Shown: one piece after another, positions 28,123-37,811 of the stretch | How the letters are laid out: every line of letters starts with the position of its first letter | How positions within the stretch are numbered: position 1 is the stretch's first letter | DNA from: Lysobacterales bacterium | GTDB lineage: Bacteria; Pseudomonadota; Gammaproteobacteria; Xanthomonadales; Marinicellaceae | DNA length: 60,405 bases | Reading direction: 5' to 3' | NCBI GenBank assembly: GCA_026982315.1 | Contig: JALSHI010000037.1 | Coordinates: 1 to 60,405, forward strand | The notes under the pieces: generated by a model | Told to the model about the DNA's origin: nothing | The model's input: the letters and a program-made list of their open reading frames with translations, nothing else | Database searches by the model: none | Made by a program: the position numbers and the translations under genes

Positions 28123-31100
28123 ATGCGCGCGAGCCTGCTTTTTTGGCTATTGACTGCTTTCAGCGGCGCATTGGTCGTCTTCCCCACAAAAAGCCTGCCG
28201 CAATCCTACGCAGAGGAAAAGGCGCCAGCTGGCCAACGGATACTGTATATTCCCGGCACCCATTTTGGCATCAAGGAAGGACTGCCTTCCCCCAATACCA
28301 ACGGCATCACGCAAACACCGGACAAGGTGCTGTGGATCAGCACCGAAGAAGGGCTGGTTCGTTATGACGGCGTCGACTTCTCCACGATTCAGCGTGGCGA
28401 TGTCACAGGCCAGGACTTTCCCACCAATACCCTGAATACAGTCTGGGCCGCATCCACCGGCGAGCTTTGGCTGGCTTTCAGCAACACTGGCGTGGGCGTG
28501 CTGAACCCGATTACCCGACAATTACGCCTTTTTCCGGTGCGTGGCCAAGGGCCACATGCCCTCATGGGCGATGATGTCTGGCATTTTGCTCAAGACAGTA
28601 GCGGCCGTATTTGGATGATGGAATATGGGGAAGGCTTCTCGGTCTGGAACCCCGCGCATCAAAGCATGCAGCATATCGCGGCTAAAACCACTGACAAGAC
28701 ATCCTGGCTGAGCAGTAACCAGTTATTTGATTTTTTTATCGATGAGGACGATATTCTCTGGGCGGTCACCCTGGATTCACAAGTCATTCGGCATGATTTA
28801 GCCACTGCAACCACACTGACTTTTGACCTTAAAACCGACGCCAGTGACCCTTTTAGCAATCCCATGTACACCATCCGCCGGGTGCATGGTGCCATTTATG
28901 CCGCAGGCTATGACGGATTGTTTGTCTATGAACCAGACCAGCAACGGTTCAGGCAATTGCTGCAACGCAGCGATTTAGAACGCCTCACCGGCCAGGGACA
29001 ATCACTGATGACGCTGGCCGAAAGCCGCTCCGGCGGTATCTGGATTGGCTCAACCAACGGCCTGTTTTACTGGAATCACGGACAAATCGCACCGGTTTCT
29101 TTGTTTGAATTTGGCCAGTTACTGCCGCTCAAAGACACGGTGATGGCCATTTATACCGACCACCAGAGCGGAATCTGGGTTCTGACTGACAGTAACGGCG
29201 TTTTCAAACTGGCCAATAACTGGGATCAGTTCACCTACTTTTTGCCCTTTACCGAAGAAGACCGCTTGTCAGGAAATCATATTCGCAGTGTGGCAAAAAC
29301 ACCCAGACATTCCTTCTGGCTGGCATATATCAAAGGCGGCCGGCTGGATGAGGTGAAACTGGACAGCACAGGCTTTACCCCACTTCGGCATAGCCGCAAC
29401 AATCCCGAAGTGCCTTCCCGCCCCATTTCCCTTTATTACGACACGAACAACAATCTCTGGCTGGGCTCGCTTGACGGCCTTTATATGCTGCGTCCCGAAA
29501 AATCAGCCAAAACCCAGCGCCTGCGGCTGCCAGAAGGCCTGGCCAAAGCCCCTTTGGTGGGCCGCATCCCCAGTCTGCAACAACATCAGCAACGATTGTG
29601 GTTAACCGTTTTTGATGCCGAGCATCCAGCCTATGTCAACCTGGATGAATCGCCCAAGAAAATCCACCCGTTTTTCGCTGTCACCTTTAACCCTCGCGAC
29701 GGGGAGCAGCGTTTTCTTCCGGCGGCCAGTACCGACTCAAACCGGCTATGGCTATTGTCACCCACGCGCCTGAGTGAAATGGACACCGTCACAGGAGCGT
29801 TAACCCCCCTGCTCATAAACCAACCTTCCATCCAGGACTTGTCATTTGCACCAGACGGGCAACGGGTTTGGGTCCTTATCAACGGCCGCCTCAAGGCCTA
29901 CCACTGGGAAAATGGCCAACTGCGTCCGGCTGAGCAGGAAAACCCGATGGCTGTTAATTCTTCAACAGAGCCGCACACGGATGTTGGGCAGCCTTTTTAC
30001 ACCCATGTGGTGGAGGATAAACAGGGCAATCTCTGGCTGGGCAGCAATGTGGGGCTGCTTCACATTCACCTGCCCAGCGGCAAAACCCGTTTTTATACCG
30101 AAGCCGAGGGACTGCCCAGTCGGGAAATCTTTGACCTGCAACTGACCGATGAAGGCCAGGCACTAATTGTGACAAAATGGGGACTGGTGACACCCAATCC
30201 TTCGTATCGCCCTGTGATTTCGCACAAACCGCCATTGATTGTGCGCGGACTTTACCATGGTGAACAGCCCTTGCCAGTCCATCAGCCTGTGACCTTGCCG
30301 CATGACTATGGGCTATTGCGGCTGGAGTATGCCCTGCTGGCGTTTAACAACCCGAAATCCATTGAATACTTTTATCGCCTGCACCCGCAACAACCCTGGA
30401 TGCGCGCCGATGGACCGCAATTGAGTCTGATGCAATTACCCCCTGACCAATACCAGTTGCAAGTCAAAGGCATAACGTCTAGCGGACAGGAATCCGATAT
30501 CATCACTGTGTCGGTGACTGTTTTGCCGCCACCCTGGCTGAGCCCGGGCGCATTTACCCTGTACGCCGCCCTGGCTGTGATTGTGCTGGGCCTGTCTGCC
30601 TGGTTCTGGCGGCGCAAGGTAAACCGGGATTTTGCCCTGCGGCAAGCCAACGAAAAACGCGAATTTGCCGAAAACCAGCTGGCTTTGACCCGCTCGCTGG
30701 TGTCCACGCTGGATTTCGATAAAGTGCTACACCGGGTGGTGGAACAAATCCAGCAAAGGGTTCGCGCCGATAACGCCCTGTTGCTGTTGTGGAACACCAA
30801 AAACGATCAACCCATCGTGGCCACCAGCTCGGGGATAAAACCAACCGATAAGGCACTTCGTGCCCTGCAAGCCATGCATCCGGCCATGCACAGTCAGCAG
30901 ACACAAAAAATCACCCTGCAAGAAAACGCCGTTCTGCAAACCACTCAAAACAACGAACATGCCTTGGTTGTGCCCTTTTCCAGCACTTCCCACGGTTTTG
31001 GTTTGCTCATGCTGAGCCGTAAAAAACGTCCTTTTTCCGAGCGCCACAAGGCACTCTTACAAGCTTACGCCGCTCAGGCCAGCGTGGCGCTGGAAAATGC

Positions 31101-32619
31101 CCGGCTGTTTTCCGAAGTGCAGCGTCTGGCCAAGGAAGCCAACGCGGCCAGCCAGGCGAAAAGCGACTTTCTCGCACGGGTGTCGCATGAAGTGCGCACA
31201 CCCATGAATGGCGTGCTGGGCATGACTGAATTGCTGCTGGATTCACCCCTGAACGAGGAACAAAAACTCTACGCCGAAGCCATCCAAAGCTCTGGTGAAC
31301 ATTTATTGGGCATTATCAACGACATTCTCGACCTGTCCAAAATAGAAGCCGGCAAGCTGCAGCTGGAAACCACAGACTTTGATTTGCAGGAATTGCTGGA
31401 TGACGTGCTGCAGTTATTCGCCCCGCAGGCGCGTAAAAACCGCATTGCTCTTTACTATCTGCTGGATGTCAATGTACCTCGCTGCCGGCATGGGGATGCC
31501 TTGCGACTCAAACAAATATTGTTCAACCTTTTGTCCAATGCCATTAAATTCACGCGTCGAGGGCACATTAGTATCCAAATCAGTCCACAAAAAGACAACC
31601 CGAACGGCGTGCAGTTTCGCATTGAAGACAGCGGTATCGGCATCCGTAACGATACCGCCAAAACCCTGTTTGAACCTTTTGTTCAGGCCGACAATGCCAC
31701 CAGCCGAAAATACGGCGGTACCGGCCTGGGTTTGGCCATTGCCCGCCAGCTGGTGGAAAAAATGCATGGCCGCATCCAGGCACAAGGCACGCCTGGCAAA
31801 GGCAGTTGTTTTACCTTTTTTGTCCACCTGCCCATATGCCAGACTCAACATCCGCGGCCACCCTGCCCTGAGGGCCAAGTAGCGGTACTGACTACCTCCA
31901 GCCACCTCCAGACCCATCTCAATAACCTGCTGACGCTGTGCGGCCTGCAGCAGACCCATGATATTTCCCGGGCTGACTGGGTGCTGGTCGATGCCGGTCA
32001 TCCGTTGACCGCCTCACAAAAATCCGCCGTGCGCCAGATTGACCCGAAAAATACCCGGGTGCTGGCCCTGATTTATGAGATCGAAGACATGCAGGGCCTG
32101 AAAAACTGGCTGCCACCGGACGCCAGACCGGTCCTGCTGCCACTGACAACCCGCGGCCTGTGCCAAGCCCTGCAGGCACAGGATGCCGACGATGCCCGGG
32201 AACCGGCAGCCACTGAATCTGCCCCTGTAACCAATGCCATTCAAGCCAAGGTGCTGGTGGTGGAAGACAACCCCATTAACCACCAGGTGGCCACGGAAAT
32301 GCTGGAAAAATCCGGTTTTCTGGTGGATGTGGTGGAAAGTGGCGAAGAAGCCCTGGCGCGAGTGGCCAGCGAAAACTACGACATTATTCTCACAGACTAC
32401 CACCTGCCTGACCTCAATGGCATTGATATGGCGCAACAGCTTGTCCGGCGGCAACTGCAATGCAATCAGGAACCCACACCCGTGGTGCTGGTGACCGCAG
32501 ACCTGACGGATAACACCTGGCAGAAAGCCGCCGCAGCCGGAATTCGCTCTCTGGTGCCAAAACCTTTCACCCAGAAAGAACTGGTTACAGCCATCAGACA
32601 AGCCCTGGACCACACGTAA
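28123..32619 (+). CDS. Hybrid sensor histidine kinase with two-component propeller, Y_Y_Y, GAF and receiver domains
   Basis: A 1498-residue one-piece signalling protein. A signal peptide (MRASLLFWLLTAFSGAL) leads to a periplasmic sensor of repeated propeller blades (LWISTEEGLVRYDGVDF, IWIGSTNGLFYWN, LWLGSLDGLYML, LWLGSNVGLLHIH) to about residue 700. A Y_Y_Y domain follows (LEYALLAFNNPKSIEYFYRL). One membrane helix is at about 804-828. Then come a GAF domain (LDFDKVLHRVVEQIQ), HisKA with His1022 in RVSHEVRTPMNG, HATPase (NLLSNAIKFT, DSGIGI, GTGLGLAIA), a degenerate receiver lacking the usual Asp pattern, and an intact receiver (VEDNPINHQVA, Asp1425 in ILTDYHLP). GGGGG precedes ATG 28123. No separate response regulator is adjacent. 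Confidence 0.95.
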   Translation: MRASLLFWLLTAFSGALVVFPTKSLPQSYAEEKAPAGQRILYIPGTHFGIKEGLPSPNTNGITQTPDKVLWISTEEGLVRYDGVDFSTIQRGDVTGQDFPTNTLNTVWAASTGELWLAFSNTGVGVLNPITRQLRLFPVRGQGPHALMGDDVWHFAQDSSGRIWMMEYGEGFSVWNPAHQSMQHIAAKTTDKTSWLSSNQLFDFFIDEDDILWAVTLDSQVIRHDLATATTLTFDLKTDASDPFSNPMYTIRRVHGAIYAAGYDGLFVYEPDQQRFRQLLQRSDLERLTGQGQSLMTLAESRSGGIWIGSTNGLFYWNHGQIAPVSLFEFGQLLPLKDTVMAIYTDHQSGIWVLTDSNGVFKLANNWDQFTYFLPFTEEDRLSGNHIRSVAKTPRHSFWLAYIKGGRLDEVKLDSTGFTPLRHSRNNPEVPSRPISLYYDTNNNLWLGSLDGLYMLRPEKSAKTQRLRLPEGLAKAPLVGRIPSLQQHQQRLWLTVFDAEHPAYVNLDESPKKIHPFFAVTFNPRDGEQRFLPAASTDSNRLWLLSPTRLSEMDTVTGALTPLLINQPSIQDLSFAPDGQRVWVLINGRLKAYHWENGQLRPAEQENPMAVNSSTEPHTDVGQPFYTHVVEDKQGNLWLGSNVGLLHIHLPSGKTRFYTEAEGLPSREIFDLQLTDEGQALIVTKWGLVTPNPSYRPVISHKPPLIVRGLYHGEQPLPVHQPVTLPHDYGLLRLEYALLAFNNPKSIEYFYRLHPQQPWMRADGPQLSLMQLPPDQYQLQVKGITSSGQESDIITVSVTVLPPPWLSPGAFTLYAALAVIVLGLSAWFWRRKVNRDFALRQANEKREFAENQLALTRSLVSTLDFDKVLHRVVEQIQQRVRADNALLLLWNTKNDQPIVATSSGIKPTDKALRALQAMHPAMHSQQTQKITLQENAVLQTTQNNEHALVVPFSSTSHGFGLLMLSRKKRPFSERHKALLQAYAAQASVALENARLFSEVQRLAKEANAASQAKSDFLARVSHEVRTPMNGVLGMTELLLDSPLNEEQKLYAEAIQSSGEHLLGIINDILDLSKIEAGKLQLETTDFDLQELLDDVLQLFAPQARKNRIALYYLLDVNVPRCRHGDALRLKQILFNLLSNAIKFTRRGHISIQISPQKDNPNGVQFRIEDSGIGIRNDTAKTLFEPFVQADNATSRKYGGTGLGLAIARQLVEKMHGRIQAQGTPGKGSCFTFFVHLPICQTQHPRPPCPEGQVAVLTTSSHLQTHLNNLLTLCGLQQTHDISRADWVLVDAGHPLTASQKSAVRQIDPKNTRVLALIYEIEDMQGLKNWLPPDARPVLLPLTTRGLCQALQAQDADDAREPAATESAPVTNAIQAKVLVVEDNPINHQVATEMLEKSGFLVDVVESGEEALARVASENYDIILTDYHLPDLNGIDMAQQLVRRQLQCNQEPTPVVLVTADLTDNTWQKAAAAGIRSLVPKPFTQKELVTAIRQALDHT

Positions 32620-32723
32620 CCCTCCACCCCAAGCAACATCATATCCGGCTGTGGCCTGGTCGGCGATTGTTTGATCCTTGTCAAGCCAGATGAAATTTCC
32701 CGCGTTTTATTGCATAAAAAGGC

Positions 32724-32766
32724 TTGAATTCTTGCCAAAAAACCTGATAATGAGAACGATTCTTAT
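32724..32766 (+). promoter_or_regulatory. feo promoter with Fur box
   Basis: TTGAAT (32724-32729), a 16-base spacer and GATAAT (32746-32751) form the promoter. GATAATGAGAACGATTCTT (32746-32764) overlaps the -10 and matches the Fur consensus GATAATGATAATCATTATC at most positions. Iron-repressed expression of feoABC is expected. Confidence 0.85.
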
Positions 32767-32778
32767 TTGAGAACAATC

Positions 32779-33006
32779 ATGCGACTGAAAGACATTTCCC
32801 CCGGCGCACCCTATCGGGTATCCGCGCTGACCCGCTTCCCCCATCTGCGCCGCCGGCTGGCCATTTTGGGCATTCGCCCAGGCATGCTGATTGAGCTCAT
32901 GGCCCGTTATCATCATGGCGCCCTGGTTCGCACCCCTTTCGGCGAACTGGCGCTGGGGCCGGAGTTTATGGAGTCTGTGGAAGTCAGTCCGTGCTCATCC
33001 CCTTAG
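32779..33006 (+). CDS. feoA: FeoA, ferrous iron transport accessory protein
   Basis: A small SH3-like cytoplasmic partner of FeoB. The 75-residue product has MRLKDISPGAPYRVSAL, RRRLAILGIRPGMLIELMARY, then the closing strand GALVRTPFGELALGPEFMESVEV. ATG 32779 is chosen because TGAGAA lies upstream and the family start fits. feoB starts 13 bases after its stop. Confidence 0.92.
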   Translation: MRLKDISPGAPYRVSALTRFPHLRRRLAILGIRPGMLIELMARYHHGALVRTPFGELALGPEFMESVEVSPCSSP

Positions 33007-33019
33007 TATCATTGCACTC

Positions 33020-35224
33020 ATGACGGAGAAAATCACCGTTGCCTTGATTGGCAACCCCAACTGTGGCAAGACCACACTGTACAACCGTCTGACCGGCCTG
33101 CATCAAAAAACCGGCAACTGGACCGGCGTGACAGTCGAAGGCCATACGGCCACGGTGCGTCTGGGTGAACATCTGTTCGAAATGGTGGATTTACCCGGCA
33201 TTTATGCCCTGTCCCTGGAAGGTGAGGGCGAGGATGAGCGTCACGTACAGCATTATCTCAGCCAGCAACGGCCAGACATTATCCTCAATATCGCCAACGC
33301 CGACTCTCTTGAGCGCAGTCTGTTCCTGACCACCGAGCTGCTGGAATACGGCATTCCCATGGTGATTGTGCTGAACATGAGCGATGAGGCCAGGCGCAAG
33401 GACAAACACATTGATGTGGAAAAACTGCGCCAGCTCACGGGCTGTCCAGTCATAGAAACCGTGGCCCGCACCGGTGCTGGCCTTGACACACTCAAGACCA
33501 CACTGGTGGAAATGGCGCACAAGCCCCAGCCGTGCCCGGTGCCGCCGGTGAATTACCCTCGGGAAATTCTGGGAAAACTGCCGCCGGTCTGCACCACCGC
33601 CGCCTGCCGGGCCGACCAGATCAACCAACTGCTGGCCAACAGCCCTTCCGACGAGTTGGAAGAGACCCTGTTTTCCGCGCGATTTGACCACGCCCATCAG
33701 CTCATTGAGCAAGTCCAGCAACATAAGGGAAGCATCCGCAGCCGGTTGGCCTGGCTGGACCGTTTCACCACCCATCCGCTCAGCGGCATTCTGGTTTTCT
33801 TTTTTGCCATGTACGTGATGTTTTTTTTCGCCATTAACGTCGCTGGCGTGTTTGTGGATTTTTTCGATCAAGCCAGTCACGCCTTACTGGTTACTGGCGG
33901 CCATCAACTGCTGGATGGCCTGGGCGCACCGGCATGGTTGGGCGTATTGCTGGCCGATGGCCTGGGTGGCGGCATACAGACCGTGGCCACCTTCGTCCCC
34001 ATTATTGGTTTCCTCTATCTGATCCTGACCTGGCTGGAAGACTCTGGCTATATGGCCCGCGCCGCCTTTGTGATGAACCATTGGATGACCCGTCTGGGGC
34101 TGTCCGGAAAGGCGTTTGTGCCATTGATTGTGGGGTTCGGTTGCAATGTGCCAGCCATTATGGCCACCCGCGGCCTGCCTTCCCGGCGGGAGCGACTGCT
34201 CACCATCATGATGGCGCCTTTTATGTCCTGTGGCGCCCGCTTGTCAGTCTATGCCTTGTTTGTGGCTGCATTCTTTTCCAGCCATGCGGCGCTGGTGGTG
34301 TTCAGCCTCTACCTGATCGGAATTGCCTTTGCCGTTTTAACCGGTTTGATGCTGCGCGCCACCATTCTCAAAGGCACTGCCGAACCCTTTGTGATTGAAC
34401 TGCCGCCCTGGCGTTTTCCCAGCCTCTGGAATCTGGTGGTGGGCACCTGGAACCGGCTGAAGGGTTTTCTGCTGGATGCGGGTAAAATCATCGTGGTGGT
34501 GGTGATGGTGATTAACATCCTGCAATCCATCGGCCCGGATCTGAAACCCACTAAAAACCCCGGCCATTCACTGCTTTCTGCCACGGCCCGCAGCTTGACA
34601 CCGGCTTTTCACCCCATGGGTATCCACGATGACAACTGGCCTGCCGTGGTGGGTATTCTCTCCGGCGTACTGGCCAAAGAAGTGGTGGTGGGCACCCTGG
34701 ATGCCATTTACGGCAGTCTGGAGCAAATCCGGAATCCGGCTGAAAAGCCGCCTGCTGTCAGCGACGAGTTACGTAAGGCCATCACCAGTATTCGTGACAA
34801 TGCCCGCGCTCTGGTTTCGCAGCTCACGGATCCGCTGGGCCTGTCTCTGATTAGCGTCAGCCAGTCTGAAGTGGCCGAAGCCCAGGGCGTCAGTGAAAAA
34901 CTCTTTGGCACCTTGCGGCAAAAATTCGGCTCGCCTTATGCCGCCTATGCCTACTTGCTGTTTGTCTTGCTGTATTTTCCGTGTGTCTCGGCTTCAGCCG
35001 CCATTGCCCGGGAAGCCGGTGCCCGCTGGGCTTTATTTGCCGGATTATGGAGCACTTCGCTGGCGTGGTTTACCGCCACCGCTTTTTACCAGACCACGCT
35101 CATTACGCAACATCCTGTGCGCACCGTGCTCTGGCTGTTGGCTTACGGATTGTTTTTACTGGCGGTTTATCTGGGCTTGCGCCGGGCCGCCCGTCACGAA
35201 ACCGCTCTGGCCCATGCTCAATAA
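33020..35224 (+). CDS. feoB: FeoB, ferrous iron transporter
   Basis: Fe2+ uptake protein with an N-terminal GTPase and inner-membrane core. The 734 residues have G1 GNPNCGKTTLYN, G2-region NWTGVTVE, G3 VDLPGIYAL and G4 VLNMSDE. The membrane half has the two Gate motifs: LIVGFGCNVPAIMATR with PFMSCGARLSVYALF, and LAKEVVVGTL. LYFPCVSASAAIARE follows late in the protein. Its end overlaps feoC by 11 bases. It starts at ATG 33020, which gives the canonical MTEKITVALIGNPN; the upstream ribosome binding site is weak and coupling to feoA is likely. Confidence 0.97.
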   Translation: MTEKITVALIGNPNCGKTTLYNRLTGLHQKTGNWTGVTVEGHTATVRLGEHLFEMVDLPGIYALSLEGEGEDERHVQHYLSQQRPDIILNIANADSLERSLFLTTELLEYGIPMVIVLNMSDEARRKDKHIDVEKLRQLTGCPVIETVARTGAGLDTLKTTLVEMAHKPQPCPVPPVNYPREILGKLPPVCTTAACRADQINQLLANSPSDELEETLFSARFDHAHQLIEQVQQHKGSIRSRLAWLDRFTTHPLSGILVFFFAMYVMFFFAINVAGVFVDFFDQASHALLVTGGHQLLDGLGAPAWLGVLLADGLGGGIQTVATFVPIIGFLYLILTWLEDSGYMARAAFVMNHWMTRLGLSGKAFVPLIVGFGCNVPAIMATRGLPSRRERLLTIMMAPFMSCGARLSVYALFVAAFFSSHAALVVFSLYLIGIAFAVLTGLMLRATILKGTAEPFVIELPPWRFPSLWNLVVGTWNRLKGFLLDAGKIIVVVVMVINILQSIGPDLKPTKNPGHSLLSATARSLTPAFHPMGIHDDNWPAVVGILSGVLAKEVVVGTLDAIYGSLEQIRNPAEKPPAVSDELRKAITSIRDNARALVSQLTDPLGLSLISVSQSEVAEAQGVSEKLFGTLRQKFGSPYAAYAYLLFVLLYFPCVSASAAIAREAGARWALFAGLWSTSLAWFTATAFYQTTLITQHPVRTVLWLLAYGLFLLAVYLGLRRAARHETALAHAQ

Positions 35225-35483
35225 ACTGCGCGCTTATTTGCAACGACATGGCCAGGCGCCCCTGCGGGAAACGGCCATTTGGATGGGGCTGGAAGAAGAC
35301 GCCACACGTCAGTTACTGGCCTTCCTGATGAAAAAAGGTGAAGTTGAAAAACTGCCCGAAGGCACCCTCTGTGAAGGCTGTAGCGCCTGCCCACCACAAA
35401 CCATCGAAATCTACCGCTGGACAGGTCCTCAGTCCCGCTCTGAGGCGCGCATTCCGCTGAACATCGGCAACCAGGGCGCATAA
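35214..35483 (+). CDS. feoC: FeoC-like winged-helix protein with cysteine cluster
   Basis: The third gene of feoABC. The 89-residue product has a winged-helix start (MLNKLRAYLQRHGQAPLRETAIWMGLEEDATRQLL). A cysteine motif LCEGCSACPP follows, where FeoC proteins carry their oxygen-sensitive Fe-S ligands (three Cys visible). It probably regulates FeoB stability or transcription. The start lies inside the end of feoB. It is longer than E. coli FeoC by a short C-terminal tail. Confidence 0.85.
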   Translation: MLNKLRAYLQRHGQAPLRETAIWMGLEEDATRQLLAFLMKKGEVEKLPEGTLCEGCSACPPQTIEIYRWTGPQSRSEARIPLNIGNQGA

Positions 35484-35499
35484 ACTCCTGTTGGCGCCA

Positions 35500-37800
35500 T
35501 TACCGGCCTTCTTTTCCCTTGCCAGCACGAGACCCTGCCTGCAAGTTCCGGTCAAAAAAATCCGTGATGGTGTGAAACAGGTGCGTGCGGGTTTTCTGGC
35601 CCCAAATGGAGTGCTTGCTGCCTGGATAATTCATCATGGAAAACGGTTTGTCCAAATCCTGCAAGGTCTTGTACAGCTTGGTGCTGTTGGTAAACAGTAC
35701 ATTGTCATCAGCCATGCCATGAACCATGAGCAAGGGGTCATCCAGTTTGTCTGCATAGGCAAACACATTGCTTTGCCGGTAGCCTTCCGGGTTTTCCTGT
35801 GGTTGCCCAAGATAGCGTTCCGTGTAGTGGGTATCATACAGTGTCCAGTCTGTGACCGGCGCCACGGACACGCCGGCGGCATATAATTCCGGGTGTTGCA
35901 TCAGGTTCATCAGCGTCATATAGCCCCCATAACTCCAGCCAAAAACCCCGATACGGCCAGCATCGACCCAGGGTTGCTGCTGCAAAAACGCCACGCCCAG
36001 CGCCTGGTCGGCCACTTCCACCCGGCCCAAACGGCGATAAATGGGGTCCTCAAAGGCTTTGCCCCGGTTCCATGAGCCCCGATTGTCCAGGGTAAAAATC
36101 ACATAACCGCGCTGCGCCATCATTTTCAGCCAGTAGTCCGTCCCCTGGGGCCACTGGTTTTTAACCAACTGGGCGTGCGGGCCGCCATAGTGATAAATAA
36201 TCACCGGGTGCTTGCGTGTGGCATCGAAATCCCGAGCGCGCATCAGACGATAGTAAAGAATCTGACCGTCTTCAGCGGTTAACTGGCCAAAGGTGATGTC
36301 CGGGTCCTGCGCCAGGTAAGGGTAATAAGGGTGTGTGTTGTCCAGAGGGTTTTCTTCCACGGCAAACAGGCGTTGACCGTCGGCCCGGTGAACCATAACC
36401 TGCGGTGGTGTATCCACCGCTGAAAAATGATCAATATAGGTGTCCATGCTGGCGGCAAAGCGGGCTTGATGCTGACCGGGCCGCTGGCTGATTTTCTCAG
36501 GCTTTTCCGGCGTGTCGGTCTCCAGCCGAACCCCATAGATATGCTGTTCCAGCGGGCTTTCACGATTGGCGTCAAAATAGACCCAGCCACTTTTTTCATC
36601 CACCCCGTAAAGCTGGTTAACCACCCACGGCCCGGCTGTCAATGGACGAATCAACTGGCCATTATGGTCGTACAGGTATAAATGCCGGTAGCCGCTGCGT
36701 TCGGAAGACCAAATAAAACGGCCATCGGCCAGAAAACGCAAATCATCGCTGAGGTTAACCCAGGTGGGGGACTTTTCTGTAAGTATTGTGCGGGACTGGC
36801 CGGTATCACTGTCGGCAAATAGCAGTTCCAGGGTTTTCTGATCGCGGCTTTGACGCTGAAAAGATAGCGTTTGCGAGTCCGGCAACCAGTTCACCCGGGC
36901 CAGGTAAATATCCTTGTCCTGCCCCAGGTCAATGTCGTGCACGGCTTTTGTGGCCACATCAATGGTTTTCAACTGCACCTGGGCATTGGCCGTGCCGGTG
37001 CGGGGGTAACGTTGCGCAAAAACGGTGAAACCCTCTGCGTTAATTTCATAGCGCTGTTCAATATTGACCGGGCTTTCGTCCACACGGGTAAAGGCCAGTT
37101 TCCGGCTGTCTGGCGACCACCAGTAACCTGTCATGCGACCCATTTCTTCCTGGGCTACAAATTCAGCCATACCGTTTTTAATCGCCCCCTGGCCATCAAA
37201 GGTCAGTTGGGTTTCAACACCTGTGGTGATATCCACCACATACAGGTTCTGGTCACGAATAAAACTGACCTTTTTGCCGTCTGGCGACAGTTTGACATCG
37301 GTTTCATAACTGTCGGTTCTGGTGAGCCGGCGCACCGCCTTGTCAGAAGGCGCGCCCAGGTCATACACAAACACGTCGCCGGCCAAGGGAAACAACAGGC
37401 TTTGGCTGTCATCACTCCAGGCATAATCCACTATGCCGCGCGCAAACAGGCGCATGCGCTCACGGCGAGCCTGTTCTTCATCAGAAAGGGTTTCCTCTCC
37501 GCCGGTCAGGACTTTGGAGTCCACCAGCTGCCTGACGCTGCCATCGGCCACTTTGTAGGCCCACAGATCCAACCGGTTGTGGTCATCTTCGCGCCCCTTG
37601 AGAAAAGTCACCCATTGGCCATCGGGCGATATTTTCACCGTCCGTGGCACCGGGCCACTGAGGTCCGGGTTTGAAAAAATGCGTTTGACACTCAGTAACT
37701 TTTTTGTCTCGGTCGATGGGTGCTGGGTGGCTCCGGCAGAATTGTTCATGGAAAGTATCATGGCTAAAAACAGTAAAAAAAGGATGGGGAATGAAGACAT
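35500..37800 (-). CDS. Prolyl oligopeptidase family (S9), dipeptidyl peptidase IV-like
   Basis: An exported serine peptidase that probably removes Xaa-Pro dipeptides. The 766 residues begin with a signal peptide (MSSFPILFLLFLAMILSMNNSAGA). A beta-propeller follows (VKISPDGQWVTFLKGR, YAWSDDSQSLLFPL, EEMGRMTGYWWSPDSRKLAF). The C-terminal hydrolase has Ser in FGWSYGGYMT, Asp in HGMADDNVLF and His in GSKHSIWG. The pair of Glu in VAQEEMGR fits the DPP-IV double-Glu motif for the free N-terminus. AGGAG precedes ATG 37800. It is last in an operon behind pssA and a SpoIIE phosphatase. Confidence 0.93.
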   Translation of the reverse strand: MSSFPILFLLFLAMILSMNNSAGATQHPSTETKKLLSVKRIFSNPDLSGPVPRTVKISPDGQWVTFLKGREDDHNRLDLWAYKVADGSVRQLVDSKVLTGGEETLSDEEQARRERMRLFARGIVDYAWSDDSQSLLFPLAGDVFVYDLGAPSDKAVRRLTRTDSYETDVKLSPDGKKVSFIRDQNLYVVDITTGVETQLTFDGQGAIKNGMAEFVAQEEMGRMTGYWWSPDSRKLAFTRVDESPVNIEQRYEINAEGFTVFAQRYPRTGTANAQVQLKTIDVATKAVHDIDLGQDKDIYLARVNWLPDSQTLSFQRQSRDQKTLELLFADSDTGQSRTILTEKSPTWVNLSDDLRFLADGRFIWSSERSGYRHLYLYDHNGQLIRPLTAGPWVVNQLYGVDEKSGWVYFDANRESPLEQHIYGVRLETDTPEKPEKISQRPGQHQARFAASMDTYIDHFSAVDTPPQVMVHRADGQRLFAVEENPLDNTHPYYPYLAQDPDITFGQLTAEDGQILYYRLMRARDFDATRKHPVIIYHYGGPHAQLVKNQWPQGTDYWLKMMAQRGYVIFTLDNRGSWNRGKAFEDPIYRRLGRVEVADQALGVAFLQQQPWVDAGRIGVFGWSYGGYMTLMNLMQHPELYAAGVSVAPVTDWTLYDTHYTERYLGQPQENPEGYRQSNVFAYADKLDDPLLMVHGMADDNVLFTNSTKLYKTLQDLDKPFSMMNYPGSKHSIWGQKTRTHLFHTITDFFDRNLQAGSRAGKGKEGR

Positions 37801-37811
37801 GGTCGCTCCTG

